DNA of 64,000 nt from Aquimarina atlantica (GCF_000626715.1 NZ_AQRA01000002.1:1-64000), one strand, 5' to 3'; numbered from the stretch's first letter, positions 41,840-51,504 are shown. Made by a program: numbers and translations. Notes: generated by a model from the letters alone, not told the origin.

Positions 41840-44041
41840 ATGGAAATGGAACAATTCTATTACGATAATAAAATCGTAAAAAAATTCTTATATGCCACTC
41901 TATTCTGGGGTATTGTTGGGATGTCTGTAGGCTTACTACTGGCGTTTCTATTTTTATTCCCAAATCTAACAGACGGAATCTCATGGTTAAGCTTTGGGAG
42001 ATTAAGACCATTACATACCAATGCTGTTATTTTTGCATTTGTTGGTAATGCTATTTTTGCAGGAGTATACTACTCTACTCAACGTTTGCTAAAGACCCGT
42101 ATGTTTAATGACACGCTTAGTAATGTTAACTTCTGGGCATGGCAATTGATTATCGTTGGTGCGGCTATTACACTTCCGTTAGGGTATACCACTTCAAAAG
42201 AATATGCTGAGTTAGAATGGCCTTTTGATATTGCCATAGCTGTTGTTTGGGTAGCCTTTGGATGGAATCTTATAGGAACCATTTTAAAAAGAAGACAACG
42301 CCATATGTATGTTGCTATATGGTTTTACCTGGCCACTTTTGTTACGGTTGCTGTTCTTCATATTTTTAATAGTCTTGAGTTACCTGTTAGTGCTTTAAAA
42401 AGTTATTCGGTATATGCAGGTGTTCAGGATGCACTGGTACAGTGGTGGTATGGTCATAATGCAGTTGCATTCTTTCTTACTACTCCTTTCTTAGGATTAA
42501 TGTACTATTTCATTCCAAAAGCGGCTAATAGACCTGTATATTCCTATCGATTGTCTATTGTTCACTTTTGGTCTTTAATATTTATCTATATCTGGGCGGG
42601 ACCTCATCACCTTTTATATTCATCTTTACCCGATTGGGCACAGAATCTTGGTGTAGCATTTTCTGTTATGCTAATTGCTCCATCCTGGGGAGGTATGATT
42701 AATGGATTACTAACATTAAGAGGTGCCTGGGACAAAGTACGTACCGATCCTGTATTAAAATTTATGGTAGTTGCCATTACTGGTTATGGTATGGCTACTT
42801 TTGAAGGACCAATGTTATCTCTAAAAAACGTAAACGCCATTGCGCATTTTAGTGATTGGATTATTGCACACGTGCATGTTGGTGCTTTAGCCTGGAATGG
42901 ATTTTTAACCTTTGGGATGGCGTATTGGTTAATTCCAAGATTATTCAAAACCAAATTGTGGTCAACGGGGTTGGCTAATGCTCATTTCTGGATTGGTACT
43001 CTGGGGATCATCATGTATGCATTACCAATGTATGTTGCCGGATTCGTACAAGCTTCTATGTGGAAACAATTTAATCCAGACGGAACGCTTACTTATGGTA
43101 ATTTCTTAGAAACTGTAAATGAAATTATCCCAATGTATTGGATGCGTGCCATAGGTGGAAGTTTATTCATCTTCGGAATGTTTATCATGTTATACAACGT
43201 TATTAAAACTATAAAAAGTGGTAGTGCTGTGACAGATGAGCTTGCAGAAGCTGCTCCACTTACCAAAGTAACTAAACACAGAACCGCTAAAGAAGGATAT
43301 CACACCTGGTTAGAGAGAAGACCTGTAAAACTAACCATTTTTGCTACTATAGCCATCTTAATTGGAGGTATCGTACAAATAGTTCCTACTTTAATGGTAG
43401 AATCTAATATCCCTACGATTACTAGTGTAAAGCCATACACTCCTCTTGAGTTAGAAGGAAGAGATATTTATATTAGAGAAAGTTGTGTATCCTGTCATTC
43501 ACAAATGATTAGACCTTTCCGTAGTGAAGTAGAACGATATGGTGAATACTCTAAAGCTGGCGAATATGTCTATGATCATCCTTTCTTATGGGGAAGTAAA
43601 CGTACCGGACCTGATTTAATGAGGATTGGAGGGAAATATTCGGACAACTGGCACTTAAATCATTTTTATGATCCGCAAACAACCTCATCGGGATCTATTA
43701 TGCCAAGCTATAAATGGCTGATCAAAAACAAACTTGATCGTTCTCAAACAGAAGATAAAATGAATGCTATGGTGACTTTGGGTGTTCCTTATACTCCAGA
43801 AGAAATCGCCAGAGCACAACAATGGATGGACGAACAAGCAACTACAATAGAGAAAAATTTGTATACCGATCCTGATTTTGTAAAAACCTATGAAGCCGAT
43901 AAAAAATATGCACAAGAAAACGGGTTGGATTTTATCGAGATGCGTGATAGAGAAGTTGTAGCCTTGATTGCTTATATCCAAAGGTTAGGAACCGATATAA
44001 AAGTTAAAAATAAAGAAACCGTAGTTCAAACTAAAGAATAA
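41840..44041 (+). CDS. ccoNO: cbb3 cytochrome c oxidase fused subunits I/II (CcoN-CcoO)
   Basis: Fusion of 733 residues. Residues 1 to about 480 are CcoN, the 12-helix catalytic subunit, with heme and copper histidines in 'LRPLHTNAVIFAFVG', 'WWYGHNAVAFFLT', 'GPHHLLYSSLPDW' and 'IAHVHVGALAWNG'. After a linker and a membrane helix (about 500-520), the CcoO part has the heme c motif 'CVSCHSQMIRPF' and the ligand region 'GSIMPSYKWL'. Fused CcoNO is common in Bacteroidota. It reduces oxygen to water with high affinity and pumps protons. Start may be 41840 or the Met two codons later. Confidence 0.95.
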   Translation: MEMEQFYYDNKIVKKFLYATLFWGIVGMSVGLLLAFLFLFPNLTDGISWLSFGRLRPLHTNAVIFAFVGNAIFAGVYYSTQRLLKTRMFNDTLSNVNFWAWQLIIVGAAITLPLGYTTSKEYAELEWPFDIAIAVVWVAFGWNLIGTILKRRQRHMYVAIWFYLATFVTVAVLHIFNSLELPVSALKSYSVYAGVQDALVQWWYGHNAVAFFLTTPFLGLMYYFIPKAANRPVYSYRLSIVHFWSLIFIYIWAGPHHLLYSSLPDWAQNLGVAFSVMLIAPSWGGMINGLLTLRGAWDKVRTDPVLKFMVVAITGYGMATFEGPMLSLKNVNAIAHFSDWIIAHVHVGALAWNGFLTFGMAYWLIPRLFKTKLWSTGLANAHFWIGTLGIIMYALPMYVAGFVQASMWKQFNPDGTLTYGNFLETVNEIIPMYWMRAIGGSLFIFGMFIMLYNVIKTIKSGSAVTDELAEAAPLTKVTKHRTAKEGYHTWLERRPVKLTIFATIAILIGGIVQIVPTLMVESNIPTITSVKPYTPLELEGRDIYIRESCVSCHSQMIRPFRSEVERYGEYSKAGEYVYDHPFLWGSKRTGPDLMRIGGKYSDNWHLNHFYDPQTTSSGSIMPSYKWLIKNKLDRSQTEDKMNAMVTLGVPYTPEEIARAQQWMDEQATTIEKNLYTDPDFVKTYEADKKYAQENGLDFIEMRDREVVALIAYIQRLGTDIKVKNKETVVQTKE

Positions 44042-44046
44042 ACGCC

Positions 44047-44232
44047 ATGCTAAAATTTATAAAAGGCCACATGGAAAGTATAGAAGGTATTGAAATCTAT
44101 CCAATGATTTCGCTACTTATCTTTTTCATCTTCTTTGCCGCATTATTCTGGTGGGTTTTCACCGCAAAAAAAGAGCATATAAAAGAAGTAAGCCAAATTC
44201 CATTAGAAACTGAAAACGAAAACGTGTTATGA
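44047..44232 (+). CDS. ccoQ: CcoQ-like small membrane subunit
   Basis: Protein of 61 residues with one transmembrane helix ('YPMISLLIFFIFFAALFWWVF', cited by 'LLIFFIFFAALFWWVF', about 22-38) and a charged tail. Position between ccoNO and ccoP, and size, identify it as the CcoQ stability subunit. Its last four bases overlap the ccoP start (ATGA type), indicating coupled translation. Confidence 0.85.
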   Translation: MLKFIKGHMESIEGIEIYPMISLLIFFIFFAALFWWVFTAKKEHIKEVSQIPLETENENVL

Positions 44233-45119
44233 GAAGTACTGCATCCTATATAAGAATTATTGCTTTTCTATTCTTAGCATACCTATTAATAGAAATAACA
44301 GTAGAATCAGGAGAACAATCTGCATTTATAGCACAACCTCTCACCTGGTTAGTATTAGGTATGGTTTTATTGTTTATTGTAGCAATAGAAATTAGTTTAG
44401 AAGCATTAAGAAGTATCCTCTTTCGTTCTTTAAAACCTGATGCGCAAGAACGCTACATTCTGGCCGAAAAAGCTAAAAAGGAAAAACAATTTAAATGGAT
44501 TAAAAGTATCTATTTAAAACTCCTGGATAGTAAACCTGTTGAAAAAGAAGAAGAAATTATTCTGGATCACAATTATGATGGGATTAAAGAACTTGATAAT
44601 AATCTTCCACCATGGTGGGTATACGGCTTTTATGCTACTATTATATTTGGTATCGTCTATTTGGTACGCTTTCATGTATACAATGATTATACCCAGGCAG
44701 AAGAATATGAAACCGAAGTAGCCGAAGCTAAAATTGCTATTGAAAAATACAAAAAAACGGCTAAAGATCTAGTAGATGTAAATACAGTTACATTACTAAC
44801 AGATGCTTCTGATATTAGTGCCGGAAAAGCAGTGTATACTACCAATTGTGTTGCTTGTCATAAGGCAGATGGTGGCGGAGGTATCGGACCTAATCTTACC
44901 GATGAGTATTGGATTCTGGGAGGTGGAATTAAAAATGTATTTAGAACAATTTCTGAAGGAGGAAGAGATGGAAAAGGAATGGTTGCCTGGAAACAAACTC
45001 TTAAGCCTGTTGAAATGGCACAAGTAGCGAGTTATATCATTACATTAGGAGGTACAACTCCAGCCGAACCAAAAGAACCTCAGGGAGAAATTTGGACTGA
45101 TCCCGATGCCCAGAAATAA
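44229..45119 (+). CDS. ccoP: cbb3 oxidase cytochrome c subunit CcoP (single heme)
   Basis: Protein of 296 residues. There are two helices near the N-terminus (about 8-22 and 33-55) and a further anchor following 'NNLPPWWVYGFYATIIFGIVYLV', cited by 'LPPWWVYGFYATIIF', the conserved CcoP block. One heme motif, 'CVACHKADGGGG', and a methionine ligand region 'GKGMVAWKQTLKPVEMAQVASY', cited by 'GKGMVAWKQTL', are present. Proteobacterial CcoP has two hemes; the single-heme form is the rule in Bacteroidota. It takes electrons from soluble cytochromes or the bc1-like complex. Confidence 0.93.
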   Translation: MRSTASYIRIIAFLFLAYLLIEITVESGEQSAFIAQPLTWLVLGMVLLFIVAIEISLEALRSILFRSLKPDAQERYILAEKAKKEKQFKWIKSIYLKLLDSKPVEKEEEIILDHNYDGIKELDNNLPPWWVYGFYATIIFGIVYLVRFHVYNDYTQAEEYETEVAEAKIAIEKYKKTAKDLVDVNTVTLLTDASDISAGKAVYTTNCVACHKADGGGGIGPNLTDEYWILGGGIKNVFRTISEGGRDGKGMVAWKQTLKPVEMAQVASYIITLGGTTPAEPKEPQGEIWTDPDAQK

Positions 45120-45194
45120 AAAATAGAAGGAAAAATTTCTGAAACCGCTTTGGATTTGATAAACATAGCGATCAATATATAAAATTAAAAACCA

Positions 45195-46616
45195 TTGGAA
45201 ACACCCGAAAACGAGAAATTTAGAGATTCTATCGGTACCATAAACGAAGAAGGTAAACGTGCCTGGGTGTATCCTAAAAAACCCAGTGGTAAGTATTACA
45301 ATTATCGTAAGTGGGTAAGTTATGGCTTATTAATATTTCTATTTGCTGCTCCTTTTATCAAAATTAACGGTAATCAGTTTTTATTATTTAATGTCCTCGA
45401 ACGTCGTTTTAATATTTTTGGAGCACCATTTTGGCCACAGGATTTTCATTTATTTGTCATCTCTATGCTAATAGGGGTCATATTTATTACCCTTTTTACA
45501 GTAGCTTTTGGTAGATTATTTTGCGGCTGGGTTTGCCCCCAAACTATCTTTATGGAAATGGTTTTTCGCAGGATAGAATACTGGATCGAAGGTGATCGCG
45601 GAAAACAAATTCGCCTGAACAAACAACCCTGGAATGCAGAAAAGATTCGAAAACGTACTCTTAAATGGATTATATTTTTTATCATTTCGTTCTTAATTGC
45701 TAATATATTTTTAGCCTATTTAATCGGGAGCGATGTATTGTTAGGATACATCATTGATGGACCACTACAACACATAAGTACCTTAATCTCCTTACTTATA
45801 TTTACCGCCGTTTTCTATTTTGTATTCGCATGGTTTAGAGAACAGGTTTGTATTATTGCTTGTCCTTATGGGCGGTTACAGGGAGTACTACTTGATTCTA
45901 AATCAATTGTAGTGGCATATGACTATAAACGTGGAGAAAAAGAAGCAGGGAGAGCTAAGTTTAAGAAAAATGAAGATCGTATTTCTACCGGAAAAGGAGA
46001 TTGTATTGATTGTTTTCAGTGTGTACATGTTTGTCCAACAGGAATCGATATTCGTAACGGCACACAACTAGAATGTGTAAACTGTACTGCCTGTATTGAT
46101 GCCTGTGATCATATGATGGAAAAAGTAAACCTTCCGAAAGGATTAATACGATATGCCAGTGAAGATAACATTGCCAAAAAAGCCAAATTTAAATTCACCC
46201 CAAGATTAAAAGGATATAGTGCTGTTCTCATAATTTTAACTGGTGTTTTACTGGGAATGTCATTTCTAAGAAACGACGTAGAAGCAAACATCTTACGACT
46301 ACCAGGACAATTATACGAGAGAAAAGAGAATAACATCATTAGTAACGTATACACCTATAAATTGGTTAATAAAACTACAACAGAAATTGAAGATGTTCGT
46401 TTCGAATTGATGTCTCATAAAGGAAAAATAGAGCTGGTAACTCACAAAAATTTTAGTGTTCCTAAACAAGGAATTGCCGAAGGTACTTTATTTATTGAAA
46501 TTAATGGTGCAGCACTAAAAGGTGATAGTGACCGATTAAAAATCGGAGTATATAGTAATGATAAATTAATTGAAACAACAACTACCGCATTTTTAGGACC
46601 TAGAAGTTATAGATAA
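45195..46616 (+). CDS. ccoG: cbb3 oxidase assembly protein CcoG (RdxA/FixG), TTG start
   Basis: Membrane ferredoxin of 473 residues, thought to reduce copper for oxidase assembly. It has several helices, the membrane Cys motif 'FCGWVCPQTIFMEMVFRR' and two [4Fe-4S] motifs, 'CIDCFQCVHVCPTGID' and 'CVNCTACIDACDHMM'. A C-terminal immunoglobulin-like domain follows (about 365-473). Translation must start with the TTG at 45195, because the frame is closed three codons upstream by TAA (45186-45188) and the N-terminal 'ENEKFRDSIGTI' is conserved in the family. Confidence 0.93.
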   Translation: METPENEKFRDSIGTINEEGKRAWVYPKKPSGKYYNYRKWVSYGLLIFLFAAPFIKINGNQFLLFNVLERRFNIFGAPFWPQDFHLFVISMLIGVIFITLFTVAFGRLFCGWVCPQTIFMEMVFRRIEYWIEGDRGKQIRLNKQPWNAEKIRKRTLKWIIFFIISFLIANIFLAYLIGSDVLLGYIIDGPLQHISTLISLLIFTAVFYFVFAWFREQVCIIACPYGRLQGVLLDSKSIVVAYDYKRGEKEAGRAKFKKNEDRISTGKGDCIDCFQCVHVCPTGIDIRNGTQLECVNCTACIDACDHMMEKVNLPKGLIRYASEDNIAKKAKFKFTPRLKGYSAVLIILTGVLLGMSFLRNDVEANILRLPGQLYERKENNIISNVYTYKLVNKTTTEIEDVRFELMSHKGKIELVTHKNFSVPKQGIAEGTLFIEINGAALKGDSDRLKIGVYSNDKLIETTTTAFLGPRSYR

Positions 46617-46738
46617 TAAAAAATATAAATTACAGTGGATTGTAGCCTTTGCCCGAATGACAAGTGTATTTTGATATTTTGTTCCTTTTCATCATTCTGG
46701 CATGGGCCCAACCCATAACCGAACTAAAGAAAAATATT

Positions 46739-47185
46739 ATGAAAATAAACTGGGGAACCGCCATTGTATTAGTATTTATAGGGTTTATCTCTTTTATCCT
46801 ATATTTTGTTGTGAAAATGAATACCAATACAAATTATGAGCATGATTTGGTAACAGAAGATTATTACAAACAAGAACTCGCTTTTCAGAATGAAATCAAT
46901 GCTGAAAAAAACTCAAAAGCCCTACGAAAAGACATTATAGTAAAAAAAACAGCCAAAGGTCTGGTAATTTCATTTCCGGAAGACAAAAACTACAGTGATA
47001 TTTCTGGAACCATATCCTTATATAGGCCATCGAATAAGAAGCTAGATTTCGAAATTCCTATTTCACTCTCTGCTTCAGAATTAATAATTGAAGATAAAAA
47101 TCTATTAGAAGGACGTTGGAATATCACCATCGATTGGAAATACGATAACATTTCATATTTGTATAAAAAATCACTTACATATTAA
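46739..47185 (+). CDS. ccoH: FixH/CcoH cbb3 assembly protein
   Basis: Protein of 148 residues from the ATG at 46739 (MKINWGTAIVLVF). An ORF from 46664 adds 25 residues with no family match and is rejected. It has one N-terminal membrane helix, then the FixH block 'HDLVTEDYYKQELAFQ' near 35-50, and an immunoglobulin-like fold ending 'LEGRWNITIDWKYDNI'. FixH is required for stable cbb3 oxidase. It lies between ccoG and a SafE-type transporter gene, as usual in Bacteroidota. Confidence 0.92.
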   Translation: MKINWGTAIVLVFIGFISFILYFVVKMNTNTNYEHDLVTEDYYKQELAFQNEINAEKNSKALRKDIIVKKTAKGLVISFPEDKNYSDISGTISLYRPSNKKLDFEIPISLSASELIIEDKNLLEGRWNITIDWKYDNISYLYKKSLTY

Positions 47186-47188
47186 AAA

Positions 47189-47890
47189 ATGCTTATCTCT
47201 GCATTCATACTAGGCTTATTGGGTAGTTTTCACTGTGTAGGAATGTGTGGCCCCATTGCCTTTATGTTGCCGGTAAATAAATCTAATACTATTCAAAAAT
47301 TCTTTCAGGTATTTCTATATCATTTTGGGCGATTATTGTCGTATAGTATCATTGGATTATTCTTCGGAATTATAGGAAAGAGTTTAAATATTTTCGGGTT
47401 ACAACAAAAATTATCTATTGCAGTTGGCGTTTTGATGATCATAATTGTAATGATCCCTTATCAAACTTTTTCTAAATACAATTTCTCGAAACCGATCTAT
47501 AAAATCATCTCCAGAGTCAAAAATGCTCTAGGCTTAGCCTTAAAAAAGAAAACACCAGATACTTTTCTTTCTATTGGCTTCTTAAATGGTTTCTTGCCTT
47601 GCGGCTTAGTTTATATGGCTGTTTTTGGAGCTATTGCCTCTGGTCATATCCTTAAAGGTAGTTTATATATGACTTTTTTTGGATTAGGAACCATCCCTTT
47701 AATGACAATGGCTGTATATGCCGGGAATTTTTTAACCCGAAAAGCCCGACAACATGTTCAAAAAGTTATTCCGGTGTTTGTAGTCATAATTGGATTATTA
47801 TTTATCATACGTGGCCTTGGATTAGGGATTCCATACCTTTCTCCCAAGCCTGCAACCGAAATAGTTTCTGCAAATTTTGAGTGCCATTAA
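47189..47890 (+). CDS. Sulfite exporter TauE/SafE-family (copper/heme-linked) membrane protein
   Basis: Protein of 233 residues with six predicted helices. It opens 'LGLLGSFHCVGMCGPIAFMLP' (cited by 'GSFHCVGMCGPIAFM'), where a His-Cys-x3-Cys motif is typical of the branch found next to cbb3 genes. A second motif is 'GFLNGFLPCGLVYMAV'. Members in this setting are suspected to move copper or to help metal delivery rather than sulfite export (inference from context). It starts three bases after ccoH and is the last gene of the operon; a 7-bp hairpin at 47931-47948 may end the transcript. Confidence 0.88.
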   Translation: MLISAFILGLLGSFHCVGMCGPIAFMLPVNKSNTIQKFFQVFLYHFGRLLSYSIIGLFFGIIGKSLNIFGLQQKLSIAVGVLMIIIVMIPYQTFSKYNFSKPIYKIISRVKNALGLALKKKTPDTFLSIGFLNGFLPCGLVYMAVFGAIASGHILKGSLYMTFFGLGTIPLMTMAVYAGNFLTRKARQHVQKVIPVFVVIIGLLFIIRGLGLGIPYLSPKPATEIVSANFECH

Positions 47891-48247
47891 CTACTTATTT
47901 TAATAGATTATATTTTAATTATAACAGAACATAAAACCTGTGTTTTATAACACAATGACCTTAACAGAATACTCTTCTCTACTTGCCCCAGTATATATTG
48001 TAACCTTTGTTACTGAAACAAAGAATGAAAAACGTTAATTTTATAAGTTAAAACAACACGTATTTACCTAATGAAAAGATGAAACTTCATTAAAAAAGTG
48101 GTACTCAATTTATGGTAACAATTATTCGGAATACTATATTGTTTTTGGCACTTTGATACATCGGCATTAAAACTATTCATTATCTGTGTAGTGAAGTTAT
48201 TGTAATGATTTACTTTTTGAACCAGATGAGAGAACAAAAAAATAATT
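47891..48247. other. Intergenic region after the cbb3 operon
   Basis: No gene larger than a 14-codon frame is seen. It contains a hairpin (ATAAAAC 47931-47937 with GTTTTAT 47942-47948), the GTAAC-type promoter at 48000-48043 and about 200 bases of leader for the next gene. Confidence 0.5.
48000..48043 (+). promoter_or_regulatory. GTAAC-N4-GTTAC operator plus -7 element
   Basis: GTAACCTTTGTTAC (48000-48013) and TAATTTTA (48036-48043). The centre-to-element distance of 29.5 bases is the same as at 14651 and 16186, so this is a third promoter of the same class. The next gene starts 205 bases later. Confidence 0.7.
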
Positions 48248-49132
48248 ATGGAAAAATATGTAAATGCATTCGTCGACTCTTTTATAGGTAATGTACAATG
48301 GACCTGGAAATCAATACTATTTGAGGTTCCCTGGTACATGAATTATTTCTGGGGTCTTATTATTATATCACTTGTAGTATGGGGATTGGAAATTGTTTTT
48401 CCGTGGAGAAAAAATCAATCCATTTTTAGAAAAGACTTTTGGCTGGATGGTTTTTACATGTTTTTTAATTTTTTCCTTTTTGCTATTGCTATAAGTGGTT
48501 TTTATAAGCTACTTGAAGTGATTTTTACAGACATTGGGATTTCTGCAAAAACATTAACTTTAATTGATATTTCCAGCCTTTCTACAGGCGTACAACTTTT
48601 ATTGTTTTTTATTGTACTCGACTTTGTACAATGGTTTACTCATATTTTACTTCATAAGTATCCTTTTCTATGGAAATTTCATAAAATACATCACTCTGTT
48701 AAAGAAATGGGATTTGCAGCCCATCTAAGATATCACTGGATGGAAAACATCTTTTATAAACCTCTTAAAACTATTGGTGTAATGGTTTTAGGCGGCTTCG
48801 AACCAGAGCAGGCTTACATTGTACATTTTCTGGCCATTACAATAGGTCATTTTAATCATTCGAATATAAAAATCACCTGGGGACCGTTTAAATACATTCT
48901 CAATAATCCTGTCATGCATTTATATCATCATTCTTATGCACTACCTAAAAATTCTTATGGGGTCAATTTTGGGATTAGTCTAAGTCTTTGGGATTATATC
49001 TTTAAGACCAATTATATTCCCGAGGATAGCGGGACAGTAGCATTAGGATTTCCTGGGGATGAAAAAATCCCAAAAAGTTTCATTGGTCAAATCATTTATG
49101 GCTTTAGAACATCAAAACAGAAAAAAGAATAG
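48248..49132 (+). CDS. Sterol desaturase / fatty acid hydroxylase superfamily protein
   Basis: Integral membrane di-iron protein of 294 residues. After two or three N-terminal helices the His motifs 'HILLHKYPFLWKFHKIHHS' (H-x4-H and H-x2-H-H), 'HFNHSNIKITW' and 'HLYHHSYALP' supply the eight-histidine metal site of the family. Substrate unknown; in Bacteroidota relatives act on lipids such as carotenoids, sterol-like or ornithine lipids. It uses oxygen and sits between cbb3 and hemN genes. The promoter motif at 48000 suggests control by the second Crp/Fnr system. Confidence 0.88.
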   Translation: MEKYVNAFVDSFIGNVQWTWKSILFEVPWYMNYFWGLIIISLVVWGLEIVFPWRKNQSIFRKDFWLDGFYMFFNFFLFAIAISGFYKLLEVIFTDIGISAKTLTLIDISSLSTGVQLLLFFIVLDFVQWFTHILLHKYPFLWKFHKIHHSVKEMGFAAHLRYHWMENIFYKPLKTIGVMVLGGFEPEQAYIVHFLAITIGHFNHSNIKITWGPFKYILNNPVMHLYHHSYALPKNSYGVNFGISLSLWDYIFKTNYIPEDSGTVALGFPGDEKIPKSFIGQIIYGFRTSKQKKE

Positions 49133-49205
49133 TTTGTCAAATTTTTAAGATAAGTCCGCTATCTCAACAAGGCACCTCTCGTAAAATTAAACTCCACAAT
49201 GTGAA

Positions 49206-50570
49206 TTAAACAGTCATCGAGAACAACATCGTCTCTGGTATTTTACGTTGTAATCTAAGGTCAAAAGCCATACAAATATTACGAACAAAAGGTCTACCTT
49301 TTTCTGTGACACTTATATGTGAATCATTAATTGTCAATAATTGATCTGCTTCTAATTCTTTTAAGTTCTGTAAGACCTCTGGTAATTCTTTAAAATACAT
49401 ATGATCATCTTCCCATTTGGTATAAAAATGGCACATCAAATTAAGAATATGCTTTCGTATGATCTGATCTTCTATAGTTAAAATATGCCCTCGATAAACA
49501 GGAATAATACCTTCTCTTACCAAATGTTGATATTCTTCTACTCCTTTTACATTTTGGGCAAAACCATACCAACTATCGCTAATTGCAGATACTCCCAAAC
49601 CAATCATTGCATGTGTTTTGGAGGCAGTATATCCCATAAAATTACGATGTAGAGTTTGATTTTCCATAGATTGGTATAACGAGTCATTTTTTAATGCAAA
49701 ATGATCCATCCCGATTTCTACATAACCTACTTCAGAGAGTAGCTTTTTTCCTACTTCATATTGTTTTCGTTTTTGCTCTCCTGTTGGGAGATCTGATTCG
49801 TTAAAACCACGTTGCCCATTACCTTTTTGCCATGGCACATGTGCATAACTGTAAAATGCCAACCGATCGGGTAGTAATTCTTTAGTCTTTAAGATCGTAT
49901 GAACGACCGCTTCCTGAGTTTGAAAAGGTAACCCAAAAATGATATCATGTCCTACCGAAGTAAAACCAATTTCTCTGGCGGTCTCTGTCACATATTTTAC
50001 ATTCTCAAAAGGTTGAATTCTATGAATTGCTCTCTGTACCGTTTCATTATAATCCTGAACTCCAAAACTTACTCTTCTAAAACCAACATCATACAACGCC
50101 TGCAAATGTTCTCGAGTAGTATTATTAGGGTGTCCTTCAAAACTTAATTCACAATCTTTTGCTTGTTCTACTCCCGAGAAAATCCCATTAATTAAGTACT
50201 GCAAATTATCTGGTGAAAAAAACGTAGGTGTGCCTCCTCCCAAATGTAACTCTTTAATTTTGGGCTTAGTCTCAAAAATATTAAGGTATAATTGCCATTC
50301 TTTTAAGACCGTATTTATATAAGGTTCTTCTACATCATGTCGTTTTGTAATACGTTTATTACAGCCACAAAAAGTGCACATACTTTCACAAAATGGCAGG
50401 TGAATATATAAACTTATCCCTTCTTCTTCATTACTTTCTACAAATGACCGTTGTATAGATGATGTCCATTTTTTTAATGAAAAAGTATTGATATCCCAAT
50501 ACGGAACGGTAGGATAACTTGTATATCGAGGTCCCGGAATATTATATTTGTGAATTAAATTAGTGCACAT
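49206..50570 (-). CDS. hemN: Oxygen-independent coproporphyrinogen III dehydrogenase HemN
   Basis: Radical SAM enzyme of 454 residues that decarboxylates coproporphyrinogen III to protoporphyrinogen IX without oxygen. Start 'IPGPRYTSYPTVPYWD' is the family signature. The cluster motif 'FCESMCTFCGCNKRI' (C-x3-C-x2-C) is near 61-75, followed by 'LHLGGGTPTFF' and 'GVQDYNETVQRAIHRIQP'. It lets heme synthesis continue at low oxygen, matching the heme needs of the nap and cbb3 genes. An FNR-type box of good quality is not present, only a half-site. Confidence 0.95.
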   Translation of the reverse strand: MCTNLIHKYNIPGPRYTSYPTVPYWDINTFSLKKWTSSIQRSFVESNEEEGISLYIHLPFCESMCTFCGCNKRITKRHDVEEPYINTVLKEWQLYLNIFETKPKIKELHLGGGTPTFFSPDNLQYLINGIFSGVEQAKDCELSFEGHPNNTTREHLQALYDVGFRRVSFGVQDYNETVQRAIHRIQPFENVKYVTETAREIGFTSVGHDIIFGLPFQTQEAVVHTILKTKELLPDRLAFYSYAHVPWQKGNGQRGFNESDLPTGEQKRKQYEVGKKLLSEVGYVEIGMDHFALKNDSLYQSMENQTLHRNFMGYTASKTHAMIGLGVSAISDSWYGFAQNVKGVEEYQHLVREGIIPVYRGHILTIEDQIIRKHILNLMCHFYTKWEDDHMYFKELPEVLQNLKELEADQLLTINDSHISVTEKGRPFVRNICMAFDLRLQRKIPETMLFSMTV

Positions 50571-50667
50571 TTTTTTTGTTTTTAGAACTGTTCTTAGTTT
50601 TCAACATGGTTGGTTTCAACCTAATTGGTCATACAACCCAACTATTTCTTCTTTTCTCATTTATAAG

Positions 50668-51504
50668 TCACTCATGCAATACCAAAAAAGGAATATTGAT
50701 GTGATAACTTATTTTTTCGACTGTAGGGTGAAATAAAATACGTTGGAAGAAATTAAGGTTTTTGGCAATCATAGTAATCATATCGATATCCCTGCTTTCA
50801 ACAAAACATTGTATAGCTTCTTCGATATTGGGATTAGACAGGAAATGAAAACTATGTTCTATAGTATCAATAGAGTCATCTAAAAAATCTTTATTCTTTT
50901 TTTGTCGATCGGTTAATTCTTGTTCTTTTTTAGCAACATGCAAAACCCGTAAAGCAGCTTCATTTAATGTAAGAGTATCCATAATCGTATTTAATACTCT
51001 ACTTTTATATAACATATTATAATCTGTAGGAAATGCTATTTCTCTAGGCTTAGTATACCTGGCTTTTTCGGGTATTACCAAAACCGGGCATTTTACTTTT
51101 GTAATTACATCTCCTGTATTACTACCTATAGTTTTTTCTTTAATCCCCGAAGCTCCTTTGGTTCCCATAACAATAAAATCAATATTCTTTTCCTTGACCT
51201 GTTTTCTAATCGCATCTACAAAAAAGATATATTCATTAATGGTAAAAAAGCTATGTTTTGTATTTAAAGGTAATTTCTCTATTCTCTTAAGCAATGATTG
51301 CATTTGCCCTGTATCGCTTTGGGTGCTTTTTTCTAAGACTGTTTTTTTTGAACCATAAAAAGAATCTCCTCCTATCATTTCTTCAAAGGGAGAGACATGT
51401 AACAAATAAAAATTACATTTCACCCTTTTAAAAAATGACAATGCGTATGTAATAGCATTCCACGAATTTTCAGAAAAATCTGTAGGGATCAGGATGTTCT
51501 TCAT
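50668..51504 (-). CDS. Universal stress protein, two Usp domains
   Basis: Protein of 278 residues. First domain: 'KNILIPTDFSENSWNAITYA' with ATP loop 'MGTKGASGIKEKTIGSNT'. Second domain: 'REIAFPTDYNMLYKSRVL' without the loop. An N-terminal insertion near 35-60 ('GGDSFYGSKKTVLEKS') is more basic than in the array members. It lies between hemN and the REC-Crp/Fnr regulator and has its own FNR-type box at 51557-51568. Confidence 0.92.
   Translation of the reverse strand: MKNILIPTDFSENSWNAITYALSFFKRVKCNFYLLHVSPFEEMIGGDSFYGSKKTVLEKSTQSDTGQMQSLLKRIEKLPLNTKHSFFTINEYIFFVDAIRKQVKEKNIDFIVMGTKGASGIKEKTIGSNTGDVITKVKCPVLVIPEKARYTKPREIAFPTDYNMLYKSRVLNTIMDTLTLNEAALRVLHVAKKEQELTDRQKKNKDFLDDSIDTIEHSFHFLSNPNIEEAIQCFVESRDIDMITMIAKNLNFFQRILFHPTVEKISYHINIPFLVLHE

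Noticed and set aside
46664..46738. Extension of ccoH by 25 residues
   Set aside because: FixH proteins start with the membrane helix at MKINWG; the extra residues are hydrophobic read-through of intergenic DNA.
50571..50667. FNR-type box in front of hemN
   Set aside because: Only the half-site TGAC in TGACCAATTAGG is present and the element at the right distance reads TAAGAACA. Both halves deviate too far.
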